Notes under the pieces: model-generated | Told to the model about the DNA's origin: nothing | The model's input: the letters and a program-made list of their open reading frames with translations, nothing else | Databases searched by the model: none | NCBI RefSeq assembly: GCF_900114325.1 | Contig: NZ_FOSR01000002.1 | Span: forward strand, 335,747-399,746 | Direction: 5' to 3' | Length of the DNA: 64,000 nucleotides | From: Rhodanobacter glycinis | Lineage (GTDB): Bacteria > Pseudomonadota > Gammaproteobacteria > Xanthomonadales > Rhodanobacteraceae | Part shown: positions 8,421-20,282 of the stretch, piece by piece | How the letters are laid out: every line of letters begins with the position of its first letter | Position numbering within the stretch: position 1 is the stretch's first letter | Program-made: the position numbers and the translations under genes

Positions 8421-8558
8421 ATGTCGCAGCGCAACAGCCACCGTCGCATCGCCGAATCGAATCGCCTCCTGGCGATTACCGGCCTGCTGCGGCTTCGCGG
8501 CACGCTCCTTCTTGCCCTTGTACTCGTACTCCTCATTACCAACGGAGGTGCGGGCTGA
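8421..8558 (+). CDS. Branched-chain amino-acid operon leader peptide (45 aa)
   Basis: The ATG at 8421 encodes 45 residues that include LLLALVLVLLI: seven Leu, two Val and one Ile in eleven residues. The Leu codons are CTC and CTT and the Val codons GTA, all minor in this GC-rich genome where CTG and GTG dominate, which would sharpen stalling when charged tRNA is short. An earlier cluster (RLLAITGLL) adds more Leu and Ile. A strong terminator hairpin follows at 8605. The peptide is the control element of the leuA-ilvE-leuCDB block. No Shine-Dalgarno precedes the ATG, which lies at the predicted transcription start. Confidence 0.82.
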   Translation: MSQRNSHRRIAESNRLLAITGLLRLRGTLLLALVLVLLITNGGAG

Positions 8559-8604
8559 GGGCATGTGTCCAGGTAAATAGAAACAAACCTGAAGACTCCC
8601 AAAG

Positions 8605-8636
8605 AACCCCGCACCAGAAATGGAGCGGGGTTTTTT
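8605..8636 (+). terminator. Attenuator terminator of the leu/ilv operon
   Basis: AACCCCGC pairs with GCGGGGTT (extended inward by CC/GG), followed by TTTTTT at 8631-8636. It lies 46 nt after the leader stop and 34 nt before leuA, exactly where a transcription attenuator should be. Confidence 0.85.
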
Positions 8637-8669
8637 GTTGCCCTCGGCATCGCCTCACACAGCGGAGCC

Positions 8670-10279
<1,610 letters not shown>

Positions 10280-10283
<4 letters not shown>

Positions 10284-11277
10284 ACACGCCCTTCCTCTGG
10301 CACAACGGCCGCATCAAGCCGTGGAGTGAAGCCAACACCCACGTCAGCACGCACGCCCTGCACTATGGCTCCTCGGTGTTCGAGGGCGAGCGCGTGTATG
10401 CCACGCCCGATGGACCGGCCTATTTCCGCCTGGCCGACCACACCCGGCGACTGTTCGAATCGGCCAAGGTGTACGAGATCGAGATCGGTTACAGCGAGGC
10501 GGAGATCAACGCCGCCAGCCTGGAACTGATCCGCGCCAACAGCATGAAGTCCGCCTACGTGCGGCCGATCGTGTTCCGTGGCGCCGGCGGCCTGGGCGTG
10601 CTGCCGAAGGACGGCGCGCCGGTGGAAGTGGCCTTGATGGCGATGGAATGGGGCGCGTACCTGGGTGAAGCCGCCGAACGCGGCGCCGACGTGTGCGTGT
10701 CGTCATGGCACCGCCCTGCACCAAACACCATCCCGAGCTGGGCCAAGGCTGGCGGCAACTATCTCAACAGCCAGTTGATCGGACTGGAAGCGCGCCGCAA
10801 CGGTTACGACGAAGGCATCGCGCTGGGCCACAACGGCCTGCTCAGCGAAGGCGCCGGCGAAAACCTGTTCCTGGTCAAGCGCGGCAAGTTGCTCACGCCG
10901 CCGTCCAGCGCCGGCATCCTGGCCGGGATCACCCGCGACACGGTCATCACCCTGGCCGCCGAACTGGGCATCCCGGTGGAAGAGCGCGACCTGCCGCGCG
11001 AGGCGCTGTACACCGCCGACGAAGTGTTCATGACCGGCTCGGCTGCCGAGATCACCCCGGTGCGCTCGGTGGATCGCAAACCCGTGGGCAGCGGCAAGCC
11101 CGGGCCGGTGACGCGCGGCCTGCAGGAAAGCTTCTTCGGCTTGTTCAATGGCAGCACGCGCGATCGCTGGGGCTGGCTGAGTTTTGTTCATGCGGTCGTC
11201 CCTGACCGCGAAAGTCAAGAAGCGGGCATCCATGCCCGCACTCCTCATCAACAGCCGGCTTCTTTGGAGGCTTCTGC

Positions 11278-11281
<4 letters not shown>
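10280..11281 (+). CDS. ilvE: Branched-chain amino-acid aminotransferase, with repeat-derived C-terminal tail
   Basis: Transaminates the 2-oxoacids of Leu, Ile and Val (class IV PLP fold). The catalytic Lys is K156 in [28 protein letters not shown] and the C-terminal [14 protein letters not shown] are diagnostic. The protein is 333 aa, about 25 more than usual. IlvE proteins normally end a few residues after WGWL, but here the frame continues through two palindromes (11192-11207 and 11222-11239) and stops only inside the leuC start (ATGA overlap). The tail is probably a repeat insertion that removed the original stop. It overlaps leuA upstream by 4 nt. Confidence 0.93.
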
Positions 11282-12693
<1,412 letters not shown>

Positions 12694-12714
12694 ACATCCG
12701 TGCCGCCGCTTTTC

Positions 12715-12848
12715 TTCCTCTCCCCGCCGGGGAGAGGACCGAGGTGAGGGGCCAAGCTCGCGGAAGCTTTGCATCGAAGCGCGCTCCGATCAGCGACTTC
12801 GCGAGCACCCGCCCCTCGCCCCAACCCTCTCCCCAGCGGGGAGAGGGA
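12715..12848. repeat. Inverted-repeat element, copy B, inside the leuC-leuD gap
   Basis: Left arm CCTCTCCCC/GGGGAGAGG followed by GAGGTGAGGGG; the right arm is the mirror image ending at GGGGAGAGGG. The core next to the right arm reads, on the minus strand, GGGGCGGGTGCTCGC, identical to copy A. It splits two genes that encode subunits of one enzyme and could form a long mRNA stem. Confidence 0.8.
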
Positions 12849-12877
12849 GCGAACGCAACAAGCGAGGAATTTCACTG

Positions 12878-13462
12878 ATGCAGCCCATCACCCGCATCCA
12901 CTCCCGCACCGCCGTGCTGGCGGACGAGAACATCGACACCGACCGCATCATCCCGGCGCGTTTTCTCACCACCACCACGCGCGAAGGTCTGGGCAAGCTG
13001 TGCTTCAACGACTGGCGCTACCAGGCCGATGGCAGCGACAACCCGGCGTTTCCGCTGAACCAGCCGGCAGCCGGCGGCTGCGCGATCCTGGTCGCGGGGC
13101 GCAACTTCGGCTGCGGTTCCTCGCGCGAGCATGCGCCGTGGGCGCTGCTGGATTACGGCATCAAGGCGGTGCTGTGCAGCGAAATCGCGGACATCTTCCG
13201 CGGCAACGCGCTGAAGAACGGTCTGCTCGCCATCATCATCGATGAGGCCGAGCACCGCTGGCTGCTGGACCACCCCGGCACCGAGCTGGCCATCGACGTG
13301 CGCGAGCAGGCGATCGAGCTGCCCGACGGCGGTCGCATCCGCTTCGAGCTGGAACCGTTCGCGCGCCACTGCCTGCTCAACGGCGTGGATCAGCTCGGCT
13401 TCCTGCAGCAGCACGCCGATGCGATCGAGGCGTTCGAAGCGCGCGTCGAGAAGGCCGCATGA
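12878..13462 (+). CDS. leuD: 3-isopropylmalate dehydratase, small subunit
   Basis: 194-aa swivel-domain partner of LeuC. Recognised by NIDTDRIIPARFL near the N-terminus and GRNFGCGSSREHAPWALLDYGIKAV, which shapes the substrate site. Length is normal for the family. The ribosome site (GCGAGG) lies just after the repeat element. Next comes a short palindromic repeat and then leuB. Confidence 0.95.
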   Translation: MQPITRIHSRTAVLADENIDTDRIIPARFLTTTTREGLGKLCFNDWRYQADGSDNPAFPLNQPAAGGCAILVAGRNFGCGSSREHAPWALLDYGIKAVLCSEIADIFRGNALKNGLLAIIIDEAEHRWLLDHPGTELAIDVREQAIELPDGGRIRFELEPFARHCLLNGVDQLGFLQQHADAIEAFEARVEKAA

Positions 13463-13492
13463 AACACCGCACCTACCCCACCTCTCCTCACC

Positions 13493-13518
13493 GTCACCCC
13501 AGCGTTCGCTGGGATGAC
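13493..13518. repeat. Short palindromic repeat between leuD and leuB
   Basis: GTCACCCCAGCG / CGCTGGGATGAC around a 2-nt centre. The sequence type (GTCAtCCC...GGGATGAC) is the same as the inner arms of the bioB-bioF element. Confidence 0.65.
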
Positions 13519-13553
13519 CGCCGTTTTACAGCTTCCACCAAGGAATTCCACGC

Positions 13554-14651
13554 ATGAAAGCCCGTATCGTCACCCTGCCCGGCGATGGTGTCGGCCCGGA
13601 AGTCACCGCTGCCGCCGTCGCCGTGCTGCAAGCTGTCGCCGCGCACTATGCGCACGATTTCAGCTTCGACGAACAGTTGATCGGCGGTGCCGCCATCGAC
13701 GCCACCGGCGAACCGTTGCCCGCCGCCACGCTGGCCGCGTGCAAGAACGCCGACGCACTGCTGCTGGGTGCGGTGGGCGGGCCGAAATGGTCCGACCCGA
13801 ACGCCCCGGTGCGTCCGGAGCAAGGTCTGCTTGGCCTGCGCGCCGCGCTGGGCGTCTACGCCAACCTGCGTCCGCTGACCGTGCATCCCGCGCTGGCCTC
13901 GCTGTCGCCGCTGAAGAACGAGAAGCTGCACAACGTTGACGTGCTGTTCGTGCGCGAACTGACCGGCGGCGCCTACTTCGGCGCGAAGACCCGCACCGCC
14001 GACACCGCCACCGACGAATGCAAATACACCGTGGCCGAAGTCGAGCGCGTGACGCGGCGTGCGTTCGAACTGGCGCGCGGCCGCCGCCAGCACGTCACCT
14101 CGGTGGACAAGGCCAACGTGCTGGAAACCTCGCGCTTGTGGCGCAGCACGGTCATCCGGGTGGCCGCCGAGTACCCGGACGTGAAGCTGGAGCACCAGTT
14201 GGTCGATTCGATGGCGATGCTGTTGCTGACCCAGCCGAACCGCTACGACGTGGTGGTCACCGAGAACCTGTTCGGCGACATCCTCACCGACGAAGCCGCC
14301 GCGCTGGCCGGCTCGCTGGGCCTGCTGCCATCCGCCTCGCTGGGCGAGGGCCGCAAGGGCCTGTACGAGCCGATCCATGGCTCGGCCCCGGACATCGCCG
14401 GCAAGGGCGTCGCCAATCCGGTCGGCACCATCCTCTCGGTCGCCTTGCTGCTGCGTCACTCGCTGCAACTGGAAGCCGAGGCGCAGGCGGTGGAAGCGGC
14501 GGTCGATCACGTATTGCAGCACGGCCCGCACAGCCGCGACATCGGTGGCGACGCCGGCACCGACGCGGTGCGCGATGCCGTGCTGGCCGCGCTGAACGAT
14601 CACGCCAACAGCAGCAATGCCTCTGCCGATCGCGAGCGCGCATGCGGCTGA
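13554..14651 (+). CDS. leuB: 3-isopropylmalate dehydrogenase
   Basis: NAD-dependent oxidative decarboxylation of 3-isopropylmalate to 2-oxoisocaproate. 365 aa with the beta-decarboxylating dehydrogenase features: [15 protein letters not shown] at the N-terminus, [25 protein letters not shown] (substrate and metal Asp residues), and the NAD site [21 protein letters not shown]. Good GGAA-type ribosome site in front of the ATG at 13554. It closes the leu block; a terminator follows at 14670. Confidence 0.96.
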   Translation: MKARIVTLPGDGVGPEVTAAAVAVLQAVAAHYAHDFSFDEQLIGGAAIDATGEPLPAATLAACKNADALLLGAVGGPKWSDPNAPVRPEQGLLGLRAALGVYANLRPLTVHPALASLSPLKNEKLHNVDVLFVRELTGGAYFGAKTRTADTATDECKYTVAEVERVTRRAFELARGRRQHVTSVDKANVLETSRLWRSTVIRVAAEYPDVKLEHQLVDSMAMLLLTQPNRYDVVVTENLFGDILTDEAAALAGSLGLLPSASLGEGRKGLYEPIHGSAPDIAGKGVANPVGTILSVALLLRHSLQLEAEAQAVEAAVDHVLQHGPHSRDIGGDAGTDAVRDAVLAALNDHANSSNASADRERACG

Positions 14652-14669
14652 CACCACACCCCTTACCCC

Positions 14670-14698
14670 GCGGACACAGGGACGTGACCGCTTTTTTT
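14670..14698 (+). terminator. Intrinsic terminator between leuB and ilvC
   Basis: GCGGACAC, 6-nt loop, GTGACCGC (one A-A mismatch), followed directly by TTTTTTT. It suggests that much leu transcription ends here and that ilvC either has its own promoter in the following 100 nt or depends on read-through. Confidence 0.65.
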
Positions 14699-14805
14699 AT
14701 TCGAACACGCACGAAGCAGCTCGTTCCACCGTCATTGAAGACCTTACCTGTGGCCGTCCATGCGGCCAGAAACCAACCAGCCAACGTTACCGAAGGAGTT
14801 ACCGC

Positions 14806-15816
14806 ATGAGCACCACCAACGACACGCTAGCCAACGCCCGCATCGCTGTCCTGGGCTATGGCAGCCAGGGCCGCGCGCATGCGCTCAACCTGAAAGACTC
14901 CGGCCTCGACGTCGTGGTCGGCGTGCGCAAGGGCGGCCCCTCGTGGAACCGCGCCTACACCGACGGCTTTGCCGTGGCGGAACCGGCCGAAGCCGTGCGC
15001 GGCGCCGACCTGGTCGCCGTTCTCACCCCCGACATGGTGCAGCCGGCCGTCTACAAGGAGGCGATCGAGCCGAACATCAAGCCCGGCGCCGCGCTGCTGT
15101 TCGCGCACGGCTTCAATGTGCACTTCAAGCAGATCGAGCCGCGCAAGGACATCGACGTGATCCTGGTCGCGCCGAAGGGTCCGGGCGCGCTGGTGCGCAG
15201 CGAGTACGAGCGCGGCCGCGGCGTGCCGTGCATCTGGGCCGTGCACCAGGATGCCAGTGGCCAGGCCGAGGCGAAGACCAAGGCGTATGCCGACGGCATC
15301 GGCGGCGGCCGCGCGATGATCATCAAGACCGACTTCAAGGAAGAGACCGAGACCGACCTGTTCGGTGAGCAGGCCGTGCTGTGCGGCGGCGCCAGCTCGC
15401 TGGTGCAGGCTGGCTTCGAGACCCTGATCGAGGCGGGCTACCAGCCGGAAATCGCCTATTACGAGGTGTTCCACGAACTGAAGCTGATCGTGGACCTGTT
15501 CTACGAAGGCGGCATCGCGAAGATGCTGGAGTTCATCTCCGAAACCGCGCAGTACGGCGACTACGTCAGCGGCCCGCGGGTGATCGACGCCAGCGTGAAG
15601 GCGCGCATGAAGGACGTGCTGAAGGACATCCAGGACGGCACCTTCGCCAGGAACTGGACCGCCGAATACCAGGCCGGCCTGCCCAACTACAAGAAGTACA
15701 AGCAGGCCGACCTCGATCACCCGATCGAGGCAGTCGGCGCCAAGTTGCGCGCTCGCATGACCTGGCTGCACCCGACCACCGCCGCGCCGGCGGAGTCGCT
15801 GAAGAAGGCCGGCTGA
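14806..15816 (+). CDS. ilvC: Ketol-acid reductoisomerase (NADP+)
   Basis: Converts acetolactate and acetohydroxybutyrate to the dihydroxy acids of valine and isoleucine synthesis. At 336 aa it is the short class I form. The Rossmann motif is [20 protein letters not shown] with a downstream VGVRKGG cofactor loop; the C-terminal knotted domain includes [12 protein letters not shown] and FEVFHE-like acidic Mg-binding residues (YYEVFHELK). The ATG at 14806 has GAAGGAG 8 nt upstream, so the 63-codon upstream extension is rejected. First gene of the ilv half-operon. Confidence 0.96.
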   Translation: MSTTNDTLANARIAVLGYGSQGRAHALNLKDSGLDVVVGVRKGGPSWNRAYTDGFAVAEPAEAVRGADLVAVLTPDMVQPAVYKEAIEPNIKPGAALLFAHGFNVHFKQIEPRKDIDVILVAPKGPGALVRSEYERGRGVPCIWAVHQDASGQAEAKTKAYADGIGGGRAMIIKTDFKEETETDLFGEQAVLCGGASSLVQAGFETLIEAGYQPEIAYYEVFHELKLIVDLFYEGGIAKMLEFISETAQYGDYVSGPRVIDASVKARMKDVLKDIQDGTFARNWTAEYQAGLPNYKKYKQADLDHPIEAVGAKLRARMTWLHPTTAAPAESLKKAG

Positions 15817-15887
15817 AACCGGCATCAGGCCGCGCGTGCATGAGGCCGCGCGGCCCGCTTTACCCATCCACGAAGACGAGGTTCGCC

Positions 15888-16229
15888 ATGAAACGTTTCC
15901 ATATCGCCCTGGCCGTCGCTGACCTGGACGCCTCCATCGCCGATTACAGCGCCCGCCTGGGCCAGAAGCCGCAGGCCGTGGTGAACGGAACCTACGCCAT
16001 GTGGCGCACCGAGCAGCTCAACTTCTCGATCCGCCAGGAACCCGCGCAGGCCGGCCGCATCTGCCAGCTCGGTTTCGAAGACGATGCCGCACAAACCTTC
16101 TCCAGCAGCACCGACGTCAACGACATCGAGTGGCAGCGCTTCTCCACGCTGGAACAGGACCTTCGCATCATCACCACCTTCGGCGTGCCCGTGCATCCCG
16201 CCGTCCAGCACGAGCTGATCCGCAATTGA
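15888..16229 (+). CDS. VOC (glyoxalase/bleomycin-resistance) superfamily small protein
   Basis: 113-aa protein beginning MKRFHIALAVADLDASIADY, the opening beta-alpha unit of the vicinal oxygen chelate fold, with a second half ending HPAVQHELIRN. Only one or two of the usual metal-binding His/Glu positions are evident (His5), so it may not be catalytic. It sits between ilvC and ilvB in the same direction, 71 nt after ilvC. A link to branched-chain synthesis is suggested only by position. The longer in-frame ORF upstream is an ilvC shadow. Confidence 0.72.
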   Translation: MKRFHIALAVADLDASIADYSARLGQKPQAVVNGTYAMWRTEQLNFSIRQEPAQAGRICQLGFEDDAAQTFSSSTDVNDIEWQRFSTLEQDLRIITTFGVPVHPAVQHELIRN

Positions 16230-16357
16230 AGCATCGGTCGGCACCCGCTCGCTGGCCGGCATGTCCGGCCGCGCGGTCCGACAGATAGCCCACCGGCACG
16301 GCCTTTCAAGACCCGTGCCCGACCTGCCGGTCCGCCCGGCGCATTCAGGAACCCATC

Positions 16358-18232
16358 GTGACCACATCAACGCTGACAGCCCCCGCTGCCTCCTCCATCG
16401 CCACCGACCACCACCCCCTCGCCAGCCAGCCGATGAGCGGCGCCGAGGTGGTCGTACAGGTACTGGCCGACGAAGGGTGCAGTGTGCTGTTCGGCTATTC
16501 CGGCGGCGCGATCCTGCCGGTGTACGACGCGGTGTTCCGCTACAACGCGGAACACGCCGGCCCCGACGGCCGCGAAGCGATGCCGCTGGTGGTGCCGGCC
16601 AACGAACAGGGTGCCGGCTTCATGGCCTCCGGTTACGCGCGCGCCTCGGGCAAGGTGGGTGTGGCCGTGGTTACCTCCGGCCCCGGCGCCACCAACATGG
16701 TCACCCCGGTGCGTGACTCGATGGCCGATTCGATCCCGCTGGTGGTGATCTGCGGACAGGTGCCCACCACCTCACTGGGCAGCGACGCATTCCAGGAAGC
16801 CCCCATCAGCAACATCATGGGCGCCTGCGCCAAGCACGTGTTCCTGGTCACCGATGCACAGACGCTGGAAGCCACCTTGCGCACCGCCTTCGAGATCGCT
16901 CGCAGCGGCCGCCCCGGCCCGGTGGTGGTGGACATTCCGAAGAACGTGCAGAACGCCGAACTGCATTTCGACGGGCAATGCCGCCTGCCGATTCCCGGCT
17001 ATCGCACACGCCTGCATGCGGTGGAATCGGCGCGTCTGGACGACGATGCCTGCGCCAGCTTCTTCGCCGCACTGGCCCTGGCAAAACGCCCGCTGATCTA
17101 CGCCGGCGGCGGTGTCATCGCCGCCAGCGCGGCACCGGCATTGCGCGCATTTTCCGAAGCCTTCGGCATCCCGGTAACCACCACGCTGATGGGCCTGGGC
17201 GCGGTCGATACCACCACGCCGCTGGCGCTGCACATGCTGGGCATGCACGGCACCGCCTACGCCAACTACGCGGTGGACGACTGCGACTTCGTGTTCACCC
17301 TCGGCGCCCGCTTCGACGACCGCGTGGCCGGCGTGCCGGACAAGTTCGCCCCCAGCGCGAAGTTCATCGCGCAGCTGGACATCGACCCCGCGGAAATCGG
17401 CAAGGTGAAAGCGGTGGACTGGCATCACGTCGGCCCGCTCGCCGCCGCGCTGGAGCGGCTGACCCACTACGGCATCACCCACGGTGCACGTCCGGCGTCG
17501 GACGAATGGCATGCGCACGTCGCCGCGCTCAAGCACACCCACGCGATGAACTACGACCGCGACAGCGCGCTGATCCAGCCCTACGCGGTGATCGAGGAAA
17601 TCAATCGCCACACGCAGGGCCGCGCCATCATCAGCACCGGCGTCGGCCAGCACCAGATGTGGGCCGCGCAGTACTTCGATTTCCGCCAGCCGCGCCAATG
17701 GCTCACCTCCGGCTCGATGGGCACGATGGGTTTCGGCCTGCCCGCGGCGATCGGCGCGCAGTTCGCGCGACCCGATGCGCTGGTCATCGACATCGACGGC
17801 GATTCCAGCATCCGCATGAACCTGGGCGAGATGGAAACCGTCACCACCTATGGCCTGCCGCTGAAGGTGGTAGTGCTCAACAACGTCGGCGACGGCATGG
17901 TGCGGCAGTGGCAGAAGCTGTACTTCAAGGGCCGCTTCAGCGCCAGCGACCGCAGCCTGCATCGCAAGGATTTCATCAAGGCCGCCGAGGCCGACGGCTT
18001 CGCGTGGGCGCGTCGACTGGACGACAAGTCGGCGCTGGCCTCCACCATCGCCGAATTCCTCGCCTTCGACGGCCCGGCCTTCCTGGAAGTGATGATCGAC
18101 CCCGATGCCGGCGTCTACCCGATGGTGGGGCCGGGGGCCACTTACGCACAAATGATTACCGGTGACTTCATCGCTTCGCGCGGCGAGATACCGGCCGACA
18201 CGAACGAGGTTCCCTCGACATCCATGTTCTGA
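16358..18232 (+). CDS. ilvB: Acetolactate synthase, large (catalytic) subunit
   Basis: ThDP enzyme making acetolactate or acetohydroxybutyrate. 624 aa with all three domains: pyrimidine-binding N-domain (GCSVLFGYSGGAILPVYD, VVPANEQGAGFMASGYARASG), central FAD-like domain (LGARFDDRVAGVPDKFAP), and the PP-binding domain with Mg site DIDGDSSIRMNLGEMETV. The GTG at 16358 with AGGAA upstream gives a 25-residue leader before MSGAEVVVQVL; an ATG at 16433 is the alternative start. It could equally be named ilvG or ilvI. An inverted-repeat element lies between it and ilvN. Confidence 0.93.
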   Translation: MTTSTLTAPAASSIATDHHPLASQPMSGAEVVVQVLADEGCSVLFGYSGGAILPVYDAVFRYNAEHAGPDGREAMPLVVPANEQGAGFMASGYARASGKVGVAVVTSGPGATNMVTPVRDSMADSIPLVVICGQVPTTSLGSDAFQEAPISNIMGACAKHVFLVTDAQTLEATLRTAFEIARSGRPGPVVVDIPKNVQNAELHFDGQCRLPIPGYRTRLHAVESARLDDDACASFFAALALAKRPLIYAGGGVIAASAAPALRAFSEAFGIPVTTTLMGLGAVDTTTPLALHMLGMHGTAYANYAVDDCDFVFTLGARFDDRVAGVPDKFAPSAKFIAQLDIDPAEIGKVKAVDWHHVGPLAAALERLTHYGITHGARPASDEWHAHVAALKHTHAMNYDRDSALIQPYAVIEEINRHTQGRAIISTGVGQHQMWAAQYFDFRQPRQWLTSGSMGTMGFGLPAAIGAQFARPDALVIDIDGDSSIRMNLGEMETVTTYGLPLKVVVLNNVGDGMVRQWQKLYFKGRFSASDRSLHRKDFIKAAEADGFAWARRLDDKSALASTIAEFLAFDGPAFLEVMIDPDAGVYPMVGPGATYAQMITGDFIASRGEIPADTNEVPSTSMF

Positions 18233-18240
18233 GCTTTTTT

Positions 18241-18360
18241 CCTTCTCCCCTCTGGGAGAAGGTGGTCCGAAGGGCCGGATGAGGGTTCGGCGAAGTCTCG
18301 ACGTTTCGCTCCGACCGTACCCTCACCCGCCTGCCGGCACCCTCTCCCAATGGGAGAGAG
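18241..18360. repeat. Inverted-repeat element, copy C, between ilvB and ilvN
   Basis: Left arm CCTTCTCCCC-TCT-GGGAGAAGG followed by GGATGAGGG; right arm CCCTCACCC ... CCCTCTCCC-AAT-GGGAGAG. It has the same layout as copies A and B but a more diverged core. It falls between the two subunit genes of acetolactate synthase. Confidence 0.7.
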
Positions 18361-18390
18361 ATTCACTACCGAACGATTCGGAGGATTGCC

Positions 18391-18669
18391 ATGAAACACA
18401 CCTTGTCCCTGTTGTTGCAGAACGAATCCGGCGCGCTGGTACGCGTGGCCGGCCTGTTTGCCGCGCGTCATTGCAATATCGATGCGCTGACCGTCGCCGC
18501 CACCCATGATCCGTCGGTGTCGCAGCTGACCCTGGTGCTGCACGGCAGTGCCTCGGTGCTGGACCAGATCGTGCGGCAGACGCGCAAGCTGGTCGACGTG
18601 ATCGACGTCAACACGCTGTCGCTGATCGGTGACGACAGCGCCCCCTTGGCGCTGGCCGCCCAGCCTTGA
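18391..18669 (+). CDS. ilvN: Acetolactate synthase, small (regulatory) subunit
   Basis: 92-aa single ACT-domain protein: HTLSLLLQNESGALVRVAGLF and CNIDALTVAATHD, the valine-binding beta-alpha-beta fold that activates IlvB and gives feedback inhibition. Its length fits the short IlvN/IlvM type. The ATG at 18391 has CGGAGG in front. The stop overlaps the TTG start of ilvA, and ilvB is just upstream across the repeat. Confidence 0.9.
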   Translation: MKHTLSLLLQNESGALVRVAGLFAARHCNIDALTVAATHDPSVSQLTLVLHGSASVLDQIVRQTRKLVDVIDVNTLSLIGDDSAPLALAAQP

Positions 18670-20234
18670 ACGCACGGCTCGCCGAACAAGCCACCGCCGA
18701 TGCAGTCGCGACCGATCGCGAGCTGCTGCAGCGCGCGCAAGCCTCACGCGTCTACGACGTGGCTCACGAGACCGCGCTGGATGACGCGCCATTGCTGTCC
18801 GCCCGACTCGGCGCGCGCGTATTGCTGAAGCGCGAAGACCAGCAGCCGGTGTTCTCGTTCAAGTTGCGCGGCGCCTACAACCGCATGGTGCAACTGGATG
18901 CGGCGCAACGCGCGTGCGGCGTGGTGGCCGCTTCGGCCGGCAACCATGCGCAAGGCGTGGCCCTGGCCGCGGCGAAGCTCGGCATTCGCGCCGTCATCGT
19001 GATGCCGGTCACCGCGCCGCAGGTGAAAATCGACGCGGTGCGCCGCCTCGGCGGCGACTTCGTGGAAGTGATGCTGGCCGGCGATTCCTACAGCGACGCA
19101 CAAGAAGCCGCTGCACGTGTGCAGGCCGAACGCGGCAGCGTGTTCGTGCACCCCTTCGACGACCTCGACGTGATTGCCGGGCAAGCCACGGTTGGCCTGG
19201 AACTGCTTCGCCAATGCCCGAATAACCTGCACGCGGTGTTCGTGCCGGTGGGCGGTGGCGGCCTGCTTTCCGGCATCGCCGCGTGCATCAAGGCGCAACG
19301 TCCCGGGGTGAAGGTGATCGGCGTGCAGGCGACCGATTCGGACGCGATGGCACGCTCGCTGGAAAGCGGCGAACGCGCGCTGCTGAACGAAGTCGGCCTG
19401 TTCGCCGACGGCACCGCGGTGAAGCAGGTCGGTGCGCTCACCTTCGCGTTGTGCCAGCGCCACGTGGACGCCATGCTGCGCGTGGACACCGACGCCATCT
19501 GTGCCGCCATCCGCGACGTCTACCAGGAAACCCGCTGCGTGCCCGAACCCTCCGGTGCGCTGGCACTGGCAGGACTCAAGCAATATGCCGCCGCGCACGG
19601 CGACATCGACGGCGCGCTGGTCGCGGTGGTTTCCGGCGCCAACATGAATTTCGATCGCCTGCGCTTCGTCGCCGAACGGGCCGAAGTGGGCGAACAGCGC
19701 GAAGCGGTGTTCGCGGTGACGATCCCCGAGGAACGCGGCAGTTTCCGCCGCTTCTGCGCCGCGCTTGGCCAGCACAGCATCACCGAATTCAATTACCGCA
19801 TCGGTGACGCCACCCGCGCGCACCTGTTCGTGGGCATTCAGACCACCGGCCGCAATGAACGCGAGGCGCTGGCCACCGCGTTTCGCGCGCAGGCTTTCGA
19901 CGTGCTCGACCTCACCGATGACGAGCTGGCCAAGCTGCACTTGCGCCACATGATCGGCGGCCGCTCGCCATTGGCGAACGACGAACGGATTTACCGTTTC
20001 GAATTTCCCGAACGCCCCGGCGCACTCACCCGCTTCCTCGGCCACATGCACCCGGACTGGAACATCAGCCTGTTCCACTACCGCAACCAGGGCGCCGACT
20101 ACGGCCGCATCCTGGTCGGCATCCAGGTGCCCGCCGACGAGCAGCCCGCGTTCCGCCAATTCCTCGACACGCTGGGCTACCCGCACTGCGACGAAAGCGA
20201 GAATCCGGCGTACCGCCTGCTGCTGCGTGAATGA
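18666..20234 (+). CDS. ilvA: Threonine ammonia-lyase, biosynthetic
   Basis: Deaminates threonine to 2-oxobutyrate, committing threonine from the nearby thr operon to isoleucine. 522 aa: a PLP domain with Lys66 in PVFSFKLRGAYNRM and PVGGGGLLSGIAA, then two C-terminal ACT-like regulatory domains (about residues 345-420 and 440-515) that usually sense Ile/Val. No ATG is available before residue 70, so the start is taken as TTG at 18666, which overlaps the ilvN stop (TTGA) and would depend on coupled translation. Last gene of the ilv block. Confidence 0.93.
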   Translation: MNARLAEQATADAVATDRELLQRAQASRVYDVAHETALDDAPLLSARLGARVLLKREDQQPVFSFKLRGAYNRMVQLDAAQRACGVVAASAGNHAQGVALAAAKLGIRAVIVMPVTAPQVKIDAVRRLGGDFVEVMLAGDSYSDAQEAAARVQAERGSVFVHPFDDLDVIAGQATVGLELLRQCPNNLHAVFVPVGGGGLLSGIAACIKAQRPGVKVIGVQATDSDAMARSLESGERALLNEVGLFADGTAVKQVGALTFALCQRHVDAMLRVDTDAICAAIRDVYQETRCVPEPSGALALAGLKQYAAAHGDIDGALVAVVSGANMNFDRLRFVAERAEVGEQREAVFAVTIPEERGSFRRFCAALGQHSITEFNYRIGDATRAHLFVGIQTTGRNEREALATAFRAQAFDVLDLTDDELAKLHLRHMIGGRSPLANDERIYRFEFPERPGALTRFLGHMHPDWNISLFHYRNQGADYGRILVGIQVPADEQPAFRQFLDTLGYPHCDESENPAYRLLLRE

Positions 20235-20282
20235 AGCGGGGCGCCCGACCAGCCTGCACGCAAACCGGGCGCCCGGCCCGGA

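Noticed and set aside
14642..14809. 55-codon frame overlapping the ilvC start, considered as a second leader peptide
   Set aside because: No run of Ile, Val or Leu codons and no downstream attenuator; it also spans the leuB-ilvC terminator.
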